Below, piece after piece: positions 41,392 through 51,954 of a stretch of DNA of 64,000 nt. How positions within the stretch are numbered: position 1 is the first letter of the stretch; every line of letters begins with the position of its first letter. The translations under genes and the position numbers were made by a program. Source of the DNA: Meghimatium bilineatum (lineage: Eukaryota; Mollusca; Gastropoda; Stylommatophora; Philomycidae); NCBI GenBank assembly GCA_034231615.1, contig CM067317.1, positions 43,285,531-43,349,530 on the forward strand, read 5' to 3'. The notes beneath the pieces are model-generated. The model was not told the origin of the DNA and did not search any database. It saw nothing but the letters and a program-made list of their open reading frames with translations.

Positions 41392-42287
41392 TGCATTAAG
41401 ACATAAAGTTATTTATGGGCAGTCATCAAGACAAAGTTATTTATTGACAGCCATCAAGATCTAAAGTTATTATGGGCAGTCATCAAGACAAAGTTATTTA
41501 TTGACAGCCATCAAGACATAAAGTGTGACATAAAGTTATTATGGGCAGCCATCAAGAGATAAAGTTAATTATAAAAAACCATCAAGACATAAAGTTATTT
41601 ATGGACAGCCATCAAGAGATAAAGTTATTTATGAGCAGCCATCAAGAGATAAAGTTATTTATGAGCAGCGATCAAGACATAAAGTTATTTATGAACAGCC
41701 ATCAAGAGATAAAGTTATTTATGAGCAGCCATCAAGAGATAAAGTTATTTATACACAGCCATCAAGAGATACAGTTTTTTATGAACAGCTATAAAAAAAT
41801 AAAGTTATTTATGAACAGCCATCAAGAGATAAAGTTATTTATGAACAGCCATCAAGACATAAAGTTATTTATGAGCAACCATCAAGACATAAAGTTATTT
41901 ATGAACAGCCATCAAAAGATAAAGTTATTTATGAGCAGCGATCAAGAGATAAAGTTATTTATGAGCAGCGATCAAGACATAAAGTTATTTATGAGCAGCC
42001 ATCAAGAGATAAAGTTATTTATACACAGCCATCAAGAGATACAGTTTTTTATGAACAGCTATAAAAAAATAAAGTTATTTATGAACAGCCATCAAGAGAT
42101 AAAGTTATTTATGAACAGCCATCAAGACATAAAGTTATTTATGAGCAACCATCAAGACATAAAGTTATTTATGAACAGCCATCAAAAGATAAAGTTATTT
42201 ATGATCAGCCATCAAGAGATAAAGTTATTTATGAGCAGCCATCAAGAGATAAAGTTATTTATGAGCAGCGATCAAGACATAAAGTAT
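41392..42287 (+). repeat. Minisatellite, 30-bp unit, about 30 copies, 270-bp higher-order repeat
   Basis: Unit agagataaagttatttatga plus gcagccatca. A nine-unit block marked by atacacag and by a unit with aaaaaaataaag occurs at about 41751-42020 and again at 42021-42286. The 256-residue plus-strand open frame (SHQEIKLFMS periods) is a consequence of the 30-bp period. Confidence 0.96.
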
Positions 42288-42379
42288 GACCAGCAGAATC
42301 ACTACCAATAACAAGTGTGTGTTATACTATTAGTGAAAGACTGACCGGATTTTGATTTCCTGTTTAGAACTCAACAAGT

Positions 42380-42845
42380 TTTCAATCAATCAATCAATCA
42401 ATCGTGTCATGCCGAGTGAAGTATGCGATCCTGCTTCTCCATAACTATCTGCTTTTTGTGTTGGTAACAAGTTCAGTTTGTGACTTCTTTTTTGTGTCAC
42501 AGTGACAACCAATCCAGAATCTCTCTGTTATGTTCATCAGTCTCGTCTCCCCCTGATCTTTCCGGTGGTTACTAAATGTTCAAGTTTTACTTTCCTCATC
42601 ACATGACCTAACAATTTGCATCGTCTTCTTCTAATTTTTGCTTCAATTTGTCGTTTTACTCCAGCATCGATATTTTCTACATTATTTTTCTTTGCTGTTC
42701 ATGCCATTTTCATAATTCGTCTTAAAAATCGCATCTCAGTTGCCTCTAGCTTATCTTGAGCACTTTTGTTTCCTGTCCATGCTTCTCTTCCATAAATAAG
42801 GATTTGCTCAATATAACATCCTATCACTTGAACTCGCGTAAAGAA
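42380..42845 (-). mobile_element. RTE-like LINE C-terminus, minus strand, with (ATTG)n tail
   Basis: The tail is the caatcaatcaatcaatcaat run at 42382-42402. Coding on the complement runs VIGCYIEQILIYGREAWTGN, LEATEMRFLRRIMKMA, DAGVKRQIEAKIRRRRCKLL and GHVMRKVKLEHLVTTGKIRG. Same subfamily as 14250-14850 (plus). Frameshifted only mildly. 5'-truncated near 42845. Confidence 0.85.
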
Positions 42846-43004
42846 GTTTTAGTAGATCTTAACATGAGCATTTCGAATGGCTCTAAGAATGTCGAGACAT
42901 CATTCTATCTTGCCTTTACTTTGTGCCTGAAACAATCTTGTAGATGTCTCTTGCGCTTTTCCACTTAATCGTTGTATAAAACGTTTGCCTGCGCTTACTC
43001 ATCA

Positions 43005-43175
43005 GTTTCGATCCTTGAGGCGATTATATAGGGATTTGATGTCTGTCTCAGTGTAGTTAGTGTTAGACTCACTATGACGAACTTCATCAGTAGGTTCAAT
43101 CCTTGAGTCGATTATATAGGGATGTGATGTATGTCTCAGTGTAGTTAGTGTTAGACTCACTATGACGAACTTCAG
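43005..43175 (+). repeat. About 86-bp tandem duplication
   Basis: Two copies sharing gattatatagggat-tgatgt, ctcagtgtagttagtgttag and actcactatgacgaacttca. Confidence 0.92.
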
Positions 43176-43182
43176 CAACCAT

Positions 43183-43650
43183 CAATATCTTGCCCTACTG
43201 CAGCAGCCTTCAATAGTTTGCCCTACTGCATCATCCATCAATAGCTTGCCCTACTGCAGCAGCCTTCAATAGTTTGCCCTACTGCATCATCCATCAATAG
43301 CTTGCCCTACTGCAGCAGCCTTCAATAGTTTGCCCTACTGCATCATCCATCAATAGCTTGCCCTACTGCAGCAGCCTTCAATAGTTTGCTCTACTGCATC
43401 ATCCATCAATAGCTTGCCCTACTGCAGCAGCCTTCAATAGTTTGCCCTACTGCATCATCCATCAATAGATTGCCCTACTTCAGCAGCCTTCAATAGTTTG
43501 CCCTACTGCAGCAGCCTTCAATAGTTTGCCCTACTGCAGCATCCTTCAGTAGCTTGCCCTACTGCAGCATCCTTCAGTAGCTTGCCCTACTACAGCAGCC
43601 TTCAGTAGTTTGCCCTACTGCAGCAGCCTTCAGTAGTTTGCCCTACTGTA
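43183..43650 (+). repeat. Minisatellite, 28/29-bp unit, about 16 copies
   Basis: Unit ccttcaatagtttgccctac plus tgcagcag, alternating in the first ten copies with catcaatagcttgccctact plus gcatcat. That gives a dimeric higher-order unit of about 57 bp. Later copies carry cagtag instead of aatag. Confidence 0.95.
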
Positions 43651-43767
43651 TTGCCATCTAATTATCTTTAAAAAATTGTATTGAATTTGTTCAATTACAT
43701 TTATGGCATAAATTATGTCAACTTTTAGACGGAAGTGTGCTCTATAGAAGTTAGGCAGTTGTTGACA

Positions 43768-43795
43768 AGGGGTGGGGAGAGGGGGTGGGGGTGTT
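43768..43795 (+). other. G-rich tract, potential G-quadruplex
   Basis: ggggtggggagagggggtgg then ggg gives four or more runs of at least four G. Confidence 0.7.
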
Positions 43796-43829
43796 GGCAA
43801 AAGTTGACGTCACCAAAAGTTTTTGGGTT

Positions 43830-44075
43830 CTTGTTCGCAATTAGTGCCTACTACGTATTTTATGGTTAATTAATATAAATATTCTATCAATAATTAATCA
43901 ATAATTAATTTAAATATTCATTTTTGAGGGTTAGTGTTAGGATTACTTATGTTTTACAGAACTAATCCTAACTATAACCCTAATGTATTTATATTTAAAT
44001 TAATTAATGACAAACATAAACTGATATAGCAAAGGGAAATAATCAAATATGTAGACATCAATTCCATACCAGTTC
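43830..44075. repeat. Foldback repeat family F, copy 1
   Basis: The centre (43926-43975) pairs agggttagtgttaggatta with taatcctaactataaccct. Outer arms both hold attaattaatttaaat-type sequence. A related copy lies at 47760-47898 on the other strand and a scrap at 52548-52596. MITE-like, but no terminal duplication was identified. Confidence 0.6.
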
Positions 44076-44267
44076 CACATTTTTAATATGCCAATTGTAT
44101 TTTTTGAATGTGAATTTTTGTGTCGAAAATAAGTGTCTGGCTTCTTGGACAATTTGTTGACAGGTGGGGAGGGAGTCTAACTTTGATCACAGAAAAATAA
44201 TTGTTGACACAATTTATGGACAGCTCGTTTTGTGATCACCCCAATCATGTAAATAACACGATTATTC

Positions 44268-44408
44268 TTAATTCTCAAACTCCCGCTGGATCTCGTAGCA
44301 GGACAATGTTCCTACTAGATTTTTAACAAGATGCAGTATAGAAAACGGAAATGAGTTATATCGCTGTTGTATTTGTGCAAATGTCCCAAAACATCAGTCT
44401 TCGGCGTT
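44268..44408 (-). mobile_element. GAA-tail SINE, short form, minus strand
   Basis: ttctcaaactcccgctggat, aggacaatgttcctactaga, atgcagtatagaaaacggaa and aaaacatcagtcttcggcg. The head end is intact at cttcggcg; the tail side is truncated before the GAA repeat. Confidence 0.87.
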
Positions 44409-44409
44409 A

Positions 44410-45345
44410 ACAAGAATATAAAAACATTATTCAGGATTATTTCGAGAATGAAGTGGGTGTTTTACTTTCATCATTTATAAGATTTGGAATATTATCATAA
44501 ATGAAAATTGTTACATTCAACAGCAACATACTTTTTACGCACATTTTGTAACGCTAGAAACGTGAAGCAAATGAACACACAGGAAACAATCTTGTACCAT
44601 ATTTGACAATGTTTTATTGAATATTCCCGGACTCTGTGTAATATATGAAATCATCTCTGTACAACGTCTCCTTGAAGCTGGGATACATTAAGGTAATTAT
44701 GCTTAAGATTATTCTACTTTTTAATCTTATAATTATCATGGTTTATATCTTCAATGTTCGTACTTAATTATTGTTCCCGTCTTTGTGATAATGATCATCA
44801 TTAGAGGTCCTCCTTCAATTTTACATCAATACTTCTTTGTAAATTATTTTACACCCCGCTCGCCCCACCGTGTCAAGAGTTCACTTAATTCAACTGCTTA
44901 ATTATGACAAAAGTTTGTGTAGCTATCCACCTCCTAAGGATCTGTTCTTACATTATGTCAACATTATTTCACCCCCTCCCCCACTTATCAAGAATCTAAA
45001 GATCCACCTGCTTAATTATGACAAAAAAAAGGGACTTCCGTCACTTCTTATTTTTTTTAAACAGAAAAAGTAGAAAAAAACTACATAGTTTGTTTCACAA
45101 TTGGAAAATGAATGTTTAAAAATCAAGTTTTGTAAATTGCTGTAAATATATCAGGTGCCTTATTCGTTCCAGAACGTTGACTTCTTTATGAATGTTCTAA
45201 ATTCTCCATTATTCTTGTCGAGTTGACCTGTCACAGCCTGGGGGGCATTTTTTAAACACCATATTGGTGGTGTATATAAAAACAATATTGTGACGTCAAC
45301 CATTGGCAGCAACTGTCAAGTTTTTTTCTGAAAATTATTTGACCC
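44410..45345. other. No recognisable feature
   Basis: ctgcttaattatgacaaaa is duplicated at 44897 and 45009 within similar flanks, so an old roughly 110-bp duplication is likely. The 67-residue frame there is not supported as a gene. Confidence 0.5.
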
Positions 45346-45347
45346 TT

Positions 45348-45414
45348 ACAAGTAAATATTGCTCCCTAGGACACCTAAAACATTTTTAGGTGTCCGAGGG
45401 AGGAATATTTACTT
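45348..45414. repeat. Near-perfect 32-bp inverted repeat (hairpin)
   Basis: The left arm from caagtaaatattgctcccta and the right arm ending gaggaatatttacttg pair over about 32 bp with two mismatches and a loop of about 3-4 bases around aacatttt. The stem centre is gacacctaaaa/ttttaggtgtc. Confidence 0.9.
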
Positions 45415-45598
45415 GTTATTTACATAGAGATATATTAGAGATGGAAATATATTTATCTCTACGATCAGTTACAGATATACTCGTATATTTCTCTATAAGA
45501 TCCCATAAACATATATATTTCTCTCGACAACCCATTAAAGAAGTATATTTCACTGTATGGCACCTTACATATGTATATTTCTTACTATGATGTCTCTT

Positions 45599-45635
<37 letters not shown>

Positions 45636-45912
45636 TTGCAGAACCCCCAACAGGTATACATTTCTCTCTAAGACCCCATATTTATAGTTCTTTATAAAAC
45701 ACCATATAAATATGTAAAAATCTATCTCTATGACCCTTACAAGTAAATGTTTCTTCTGCAGACCAGTTAGAATTATATATTTCTTCATCCAAACACTAAC
45801 AAATATATGCCTATATTCCATTCTACGATCCTTTACAAGTATATACTTCTCTTCACGACCCCTTATATATATATATATTTCTCCGATCCTTTACAAGTAT
45901 ACGTTTCCTCCG
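45415..45912 (+). repeat. Degenerate tandem repeat, about 35-55 bp
   Basis: Recurrent atatatttctct, followed by cgaccc or agaccc and cttacaagta. Too diverged to set a strict period. The hairpin arm sequence cttacaagtaaat recurs at 45736, suggesting the hairpin arose from this array. Confidence 0.7.
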
Positions 45913-45914
45913 CA

Positions 45915-46800
45915 AACCCACCCACATACGTGTGAGAAAGTGTGAAAGCACTATTCTCATTCCCTCATTCTGCACACGTTCTAAACGCTCCTATTGCAAA
46001 CGTGAGAGCGTGAGGATTTCTAATTCATAGTCGACCACAGACATGACCAGCTGATGAAGAAGGATGATCAATAGTCACTACCAAAGTATCGCACCAATCA
46101 TATTTTTAAGTGTTGCAATCCTTCCCTTCTTCCATTTTTAATACAAGAAAAGGACTAAAAGCCACCAAAGGACATAATAATTTGTATACATTTTTTTTTA
46201 AAACGACCATTTTCAGAATTATTACACCAAAAACTGATTACAAAAATCACTAAAGTTAGATCGAAACGCAGTACTGCCATTGTAATCTTCAAAGTCATCT
46301 CTTGTAATCACAACGAAATTGTGGGCTCTTCACAACGTTCTATCGTATAACTCATTAATTTCGAAGAATTGGCAAAGATGGTGCTCACTGTTTCACACTA
46401 GAAATATTGCCATTTTTTTGGCCATCAAGCTGGTACTTAAAATGGTGAGAAGATTACTTTTTACGCTTGGTTAAGTGAGCACAATGTGAACATCAATAAA
46501 AACGTATTTGAATTGAAATACACAAACAAATATTTTATCTGAGAGTTAATTAATATTTTGAAATTAGAAACATTTTTGCTTGTAAACTGCTAGAAGAGAT
46601 CATTGTTTTTTTTGTTTGTTTGCTCCTGGTTTTTGTTTGTTTGTTTCTTTGCTCTAGCGATGAGACCTGGTTTCCATGACCAAATTTTGTTTAGGGGTGG
46701 GAGTATTTTTGAGAGGGTTCTTTCGCATCCTGACGAATTCAATCTTTGTAAGATATGCCATGCTTTCACATCAGACATTTTTGTACTAAAACACATTTAG
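45915..46800. other. No recognisable feature
   Basis: AT-rich. gtttgtttgtttg runs near 46610-46650. No motif in the short frames on either strand. Confidence 0.5.
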
Positions 46801-46805
46801 AAATA

Positions 46806-47675
46806 AAGTGAACCCTCAGTTTTCGTTGACATAGGTTATGGTCTTTTTCGATTTTCGTCTCTTTTGTGTGAGAAAAATTTGTCTCGAGAAAGATTTCGTC
46901 GGTTACTTCAGATTTTGAGCATTTTCTAGTACCAAAAGACCCATAACGGAAGTGATTACAGATTTCATTCATTCATTCATTTTCTTTTTGCGCTGAAGTT
47001 AGCGCATAGGGCAGAGGTCAGATCTCTCTATTTCTGTCCGAAGCTATTCTGTGCAGTTCTTGAATAGTATGGATATTGATTGTTTTACTTTTTCTCTGTA
47101 TTGTTCTTCTGAGTGTTTCTTTTGGTCTACCCCTGGCTCTTTTGGCTGTAGGTATCCATTCAAGAGATTGATGGTGTATTCTGTCGATGTCTGCGGGTAG
47201 AACATGACCGATGTAGGACCAACGGCGTTTTCTGATAACTTCTGTGATGAAATTTTGTGGCGTCTCTTCTCTGATTTTATCATTCGATTTTAATTTACTG
47301 AATGGATCACACTTAGCGCCTTTATATTTAAGAACCTTACGGAAGGCGATCCCCTTTCCAAATAATAAAATTCCCCCCTTTTCGCTGTCTTCCATATGTC
47401 AATATGAGTCGCCGTAAAAGTAAATGCAATGTTAACTATTTATTCTTTACTTTAGTCTTTTATATTCATTTTCTATTAATTTCTTACTGTTTTTAATATT
47501 AAACATTATATTTATTCTCTATAAAATGTGTTTTTTGTATGTATTTTGGAGTGTCTAAAACGAATTAATTGGACTTACATTGATTAATATGTAAATAATT
47601 TCCCCAGTTTACGTCTGCGTCGGATTTCGCCGATTATTCTCGCACGGATTATTTACGAAAACCGAGGTTTCACTG
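46806..47675. mobile_element. pogo/Tc1-like MITE carrying a nested LINE tail
   Basis: The left end aagtgaaccctcagttttcg and the complement of the right end cagtgaaacctcggttttcg match at about 19 of 22 positions. TA flanks both sides (46804-46805, 47676-47677). These ends resemble known pogo-like termini (CAGTxxAACCTCGGTT). Without the LINE insert the element is about 430 bp and has no coding, so it is non-autonomous. Confidence 0.78.
46965..47395 (-). mobile_element. LINE family X C-terminus nested in the pogo-like MITE
   Basis: The tail complement is (CATT)n at 46967-46981. A 125-residue frame (47018-47395) encodes KLKSNDKIREETPQNFITEV, RKRRWSYIGHVLPADIDRIH and SLEWIPTAKRARGRPKETLR, then KTINIHTIQELHRI. 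This is the GHVL-to-RGRP order of LINE C-termini. The 5' boundary is unclear between about 47285 and 47400. Confidence 0.88.
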
Positions 47676-47759
47676 TACAAGGCAGGCCTAACTAGGTCGT
47701 CGTAGTATGGGGCGGTTCTCAGCACTTATTGCAGGGATCTCCCGTACAGTAATAAATTC

Positions 47760-47898
47760 GGTTCTTGTTTGGAGCCCATGTCCACCTATGAGATTATTTC
47801 CCTTGGCTATGTTTATCAGTTTATGTTTATCATTTATTAATTTAAATTAAAAATTTTTAGGGTTAGTTATGTTTTACATAACTAGCCCTAACCCCTAA
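47760..47898. repeat. Foldback repeat family F, copy 2
   Basis: gagattatttcccttggcta, tgtttatcagtttatgttta and tcatttattaatttaaatta, then a palindrome agggttagttatg/cataactagccct. It is the inverted counterpart of 43926-44065. Confidence 0.65.
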
Positions 47899-47934
47899 CA
47901 CTTCTTTTTTTTTTCGCCTGGAACATGCCTATAT

Positions 47935-48480
47935 CTGAAGTTGTGTTTCTATATACGATCTACTCAGTTCTGTAACTTGTACAGAGGTATGTAGAGTTTT
48001 TCTTCCATTGATGTTGTTTCTCTGAGCCAATGTATTTGATTCAGCATTTCATATTCTTGGCATTCTTGAAGAATATATTCTGTTGTCTGTGGGACCTTTC
48101 CACATGTACACATGGCCGTATATCCAATCTTGAACTTTGAATAAACAGGTCTGCCGAGTCGGTTGTGTCCTGTTCTGAGGCGCAGAATGATAACTTGGTC
48201 TGGTCTGTTTATAATTTGGTAGTCATCCTGAGTTGGGGTTAACTTTCTAATTGCCGTGATCATCTGTTTTCTTGATGGTACTTTATTTGCATATCTGGTT
48301 GATCATCATCAGTTCCCTCTAGACGATATGCTTTCTCGTGTCCGTGTAATCCACAATGTGATGGATTTTAGTTCTGAAAAATTGGCGCTGTACAGTGTTT
48401 TGCTTCATGAGGTTCATTCTGGCAAGAAAAACTACAATGTTACCAAGTTTTTATACAATTCAGATTATCACACTGTAATT
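47935..48480 (-). mobile_element. LINE family A RNase H and C-terminus, minus strand
   Basis: 47964-48263 is open for 99 residues: PTQDDYQIINRPDQVIILRL, RTGHNRLGRPVYSKFKIGYT and CTCGKVPQTTEYILQEC. Upstream in another frame, NPSHCGLHGHEKAYRLEGTD carries the RNase H catalytic His. It closely parallels 19960-20409. The 3' end shows a short UTR and an A-rich gaag tail (47905-47925 complement). Confidence 0.85.
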
Positions 48481-48494
48481 GCAAATTAACCTAA

Positions 48495-49460
48495 TTAAAT
48501 TTAATTTTAAAAAATCAGATAAATAAGGAATGTCGGGTTTTCATTTGATTAAATTTTCTTTCAAAATGGGATCTTTAGCATACAAAACATTAAAACGGTC
48601 TCAAAACGTGAATAATTTTGTCAAACATAAGCATTTCAAGAGTCTTAGCACTTCATTGTGAAGGAGTTATTGATGAAATGCATTGCATCTTCACGCAACA
48701 ATGCAAGTAACCTAGAATTTGACGCACTGATACAAATCTTGTTTACTGCGTTTATGGCGAATTAAAGAGATTTATGCAGCCTGGCACTCAGATTCTTAGC
48801 TATTGAATGTTGTCCTTGAATGACGCAGTGATTGTAAACACGTTGTTTGCCTTTTGGGTAAATTTTGTTTTAAATGGCTTAAGCCCACAATAGCACACAA
48901 TCATGGATGGTGCTCCATCTGCTGTTGTCGATATTATATTTGATAAAGGGATCGCTTTTTCAATTAAATAATCTGTCAAAACATTGAATATTTATTCACC
49001 TTCAGTGTCTATTGTTTAAGTTCTCAAAAAAAGAGCAGTTCCTCATGGATTTCTTGGTCCATAATGAAACGAACATATACCAATAGTAGTGCTTCACTAC
49101 AATCAACATTGACTCGTCCAGTTGCATTAAGAAATTGTTCGTTTGCAGATAATTACACAAGAAGCTGTCAACACCATTCATTTCATCAATATTTCTTTGA
49201 ACTGTGTTGTTGCTCAAATGATATCTTTTGAGTATATCATATGCAGACTTGTGTATACCTGTTTTAATCCTCTTCCACGGCTAGCACAATAAGCTGTTCC
49301 CCAATAGTATGAGACTTTCCTTTTTTTTGCTTTGAACAATGAGGTATTGTAAGACGCCTGGATCATCATCTCTATTTGAAATTGAAGCAAGCATACTGTC
49401 TACCGTGTTTATATTCTGAGTTTTTAAAATGTCGAGTGATAACTATGTTACACGCCTGAA
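48495..49460 (-). pseudogene. hAT transposase fragment, ZBED5/SCAND3-like, degenerate
   Basis: The complement reads, in several frames, SAYDILKRYHLSNNTVQRNI, DEMNGVDSFLCNYLQTNNFL, MQLDESMLIVVKHYYWYM, ARLHKSLFAINAVNKI-like text, and SNSRLLALLREDAMHF. This is the order in ZBED5/SCAND3-type hAT transposases: the first catalytic Asp lies in QxDES, and the INxVNKIRSxALN block follows. The N-terminal finger and the C-terminal dimerisation domain are not seen. Many stops. No terminal repeats were identified, so limits are approximate. It is a different piece from the element at 21048-22099, which keeps only the N-terminus. Confidence 0.75.
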
Positions 49461-49464
49461 CAGG

Positions 49465-49985
49465 TGCTATGCGCATGATACGTTGCTGCTTATATGAAAA
49501 CTTGTAAAAACTTGCACATGAACGTAGCACACCTCGAAACAGAAAGGTACTTGATACATTTTATGAAATATAATATATATATATATATATATATTCTTCT
49601 TCTTATCGAACACCGGTAATTGCGAGAGATTAACTCTTACTTCATATGTGCAGTGAGGAGGTTTCATACCCAGGAGGTAATTTCTATGTGTACTATACGT
49701 ATTATGTACACACTATCTGTGTTATATGTAATAAGACATTTAAGGTGCTGATAAATGTTGATGATAAACTGCTTAAATGGGATCCGCTCATGTGAACCCC
49801 CATTTAATTCTCGTGCACCCCCAATTTTTGATCTTGCAGACATTGACCCCATTAAAATCGAAATCGACTCCTGGGGCCCATATAGACTACTCTGGGAAAC
49901 ACTTCAGTAGACAGAGTAAAATAATAGTAATACTCACGTGGGAGACAGGTAATGACGTTCTACTGGTAAACAACTAACACACTAT
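49465..49985. other. No recognisable feature
   Basis: An (AT)n run at 49567-49593; otherwise unremarkable. Confidence 0.5.
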
Positions 49986-49989
49986 CACT

Positions 49990-51950
49990 GTCGGATGCCT
50001 ACATGAATTAATATATTATACACAACAAAACACAGAATATAATCATACAATACACAGGACATAATCGACGTTTCGGGCCTTAGGGTCTTTGTCAGGATAC
50101 GCACATAACATACAAACATAAAAATAACACAAGTAGAAATGAATACACAAGAAGCTTGTCTGAGTGAAATATGGTAGTGATATACCGGAAGGATACGAAC
50201 AGGAAGTACACAAAGACGATAATATAGATAATGGAACGAGAGAAACAAAACGATGACATAAATGACGGCAGAAAATGAATATAAAGACAAAGACCAATCC
50301 GACTGGGAACTAAGCAAAATAGTGGTCGGAATTGAGTCCAAATGGCATGATGGTACCCAACTCAAAAATGAGACGATTTTCAAGGGCGTACCTAGATCTA
50401 TCATCGGTGGTGCATGATCTGATGGCAGTGACCTGAATGTCAAGGACACCCCGGTGGCCATCGCCGTTGAAGTGATTGGCCACAGGAGTGAGTGTTCTGT
50501 GCTTAATGGCATGCAGGTGTTTACAGAAGCGGTCGCTCAATCTAAGGCCAGTCTCACCGATATATTGCTTACCGCAGCGTTTACATATGATCACGTAAAT
50601 AACATTACGGTATTCACATGTAAAGGCCTCATCGATGGAGTAAATAGCCTTGGGAAATGAGATGGAGCGCATATGGACCACATAAGGGCATATGTAGCAA
50701 CCACCGCGTGAGCAACGAACAGTACCGAAATAGTCAGGTGCAGAAGACCTGAGGTGGCTGTGGACCAAGACATCCTTCAGATTTTTGTTGCGCATATAGG
50801 CCACCAGAGGTAAGTGGTGGAAAGCTGCACGGATGTCAGAATCAGACTGGAGAAGAGAATAATGTTTAAGCAGGATGCGACAGACAGTCGAGTTATGGGG
50901 ATGGAAGATAAGAACCAGTTTAACCCTATCAGAGGAGGAGGAAGAACACTGGGAATTATTCAAGGTATCAAGGCGAGATAGCTGGCGTACACGGAGCCAA
51001 GCCAATGAAAGAATGCTGTCAGGGAACGAACGTCTGCGGTAGAACTCGATTAGCTCAGAGGATTTGTCGAGAAAATCATCGTCATCGCTACACAAGCGAC
51101 GAAGGCGAAGAAGCTGTGAGTAGGGAAGAGAGTTGCGACAGGCGGGAGGATGAGAAGAAGTGTAGAGCAGAAAACCATGTGCATCAGTGGGTTTGTAGTA
51201 GACTGATGTGCTGAGATAAGGGGGATGAATGGTGACAATGATGTCCAGGAAATGGACAGAGGTAGTGGAAATGTTAGATGTGAATTTAATAGAGGGGTTG
51301 AAATTGTTGATGAAGTTGATGAACCGGGACAGTTCTGTTTCTGTCATGTCAGTAATACCTATCCCATCATCAATGTATCGGTGGAAAAGAGATGGAAATA
51401 GGCATCGTAGGTCGACCAAATTAGATGTTCTAGATGTCCCATGAAAAGACAAGCATAGCTAGGTCCCATCTTGGTGCCCATATCAACCCCACTGATCTGA
51501 TCGAAAAAATGACCATCGAATTCAAGAGTTGAGTGTGAGCACCAGTTGAGCAAGGTGGATAAGAGTGGGAGTAGATACATAAGGATATGGACTCTTGTCC
51601 AGAAAGAACTGCAAAGCCCTGAGACCGTCGGCATGGGGTATAGAAGTGTACAGAGAGCAAACATCAAGCAAAAACAGACGATAGGTGCGGTCAGAAGACA
51701 AATGCACAGAAGAAAAAATGGTCAGGGCATGTTTGGTGTCTTTCAAGAATGAAGGCAGTTGTTCGACTAAGGGCTGGAAAATGCTGTCAAGGAATTCAGA
51801 GTGGCGCTCAGTCGGACAGGAGCAAGCTGAGACAATAGGACTGCCTGGATTCAATTCCTTGTGGATTTTAGGCAGCATATAGATACCTTTTATTGATAGA
51901 CAGAGTAACTGCCTTTCGTTGTACACTATTATTGTCATTCTCACTTAAAA
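49990..51950 (-). mobile_element. Penelope-like element with GIY-YIG endonuclease
   Basis: Right to left: reverse transcriptase fingers with LPKIHKELNPGSPIVSACSC (near 51870-51810), palm text FLLDVCSLYTSIPHADGL, MGTKMGPSYACLFMGHLE (near 51430-51480) and HRYIDDGIGI (near 51375), the catalytic Asp pair. A zinc-binding linker CSRGGCYICPYV (near 50700) precedes a GIY-YIG endonuclease core, NVIYVIICKRCGKQYIGETG (near 50550-50610). The element ends with the motif seen as the complement of acgtttcgggccttagggtc at 50067-50086. The protein lies in a few separate frames, so the copy is broken; the longest piece is 380 residues. The N-terminal portion upstream of the fingers is missing. Age looks moderate. 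Confidence 0.92.
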
Positions 51951-51954
51951 TTCC

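Noticed and set aside
41541-42311. 256-residue plus-strand frame (SHQEIKLFMS periods) as a coding gene
   Set aside because: Product of a 30-bp array; variants include frame-neutral and amino-acid-changing differences alike, with no sign of coding constraint.
43926-43975. Interstitial telomeric repeat (ttaggg-like)
   Set aside because: Only isolated agggttag motifs inside a palindrome; no tandem (TTAGGG)n run.
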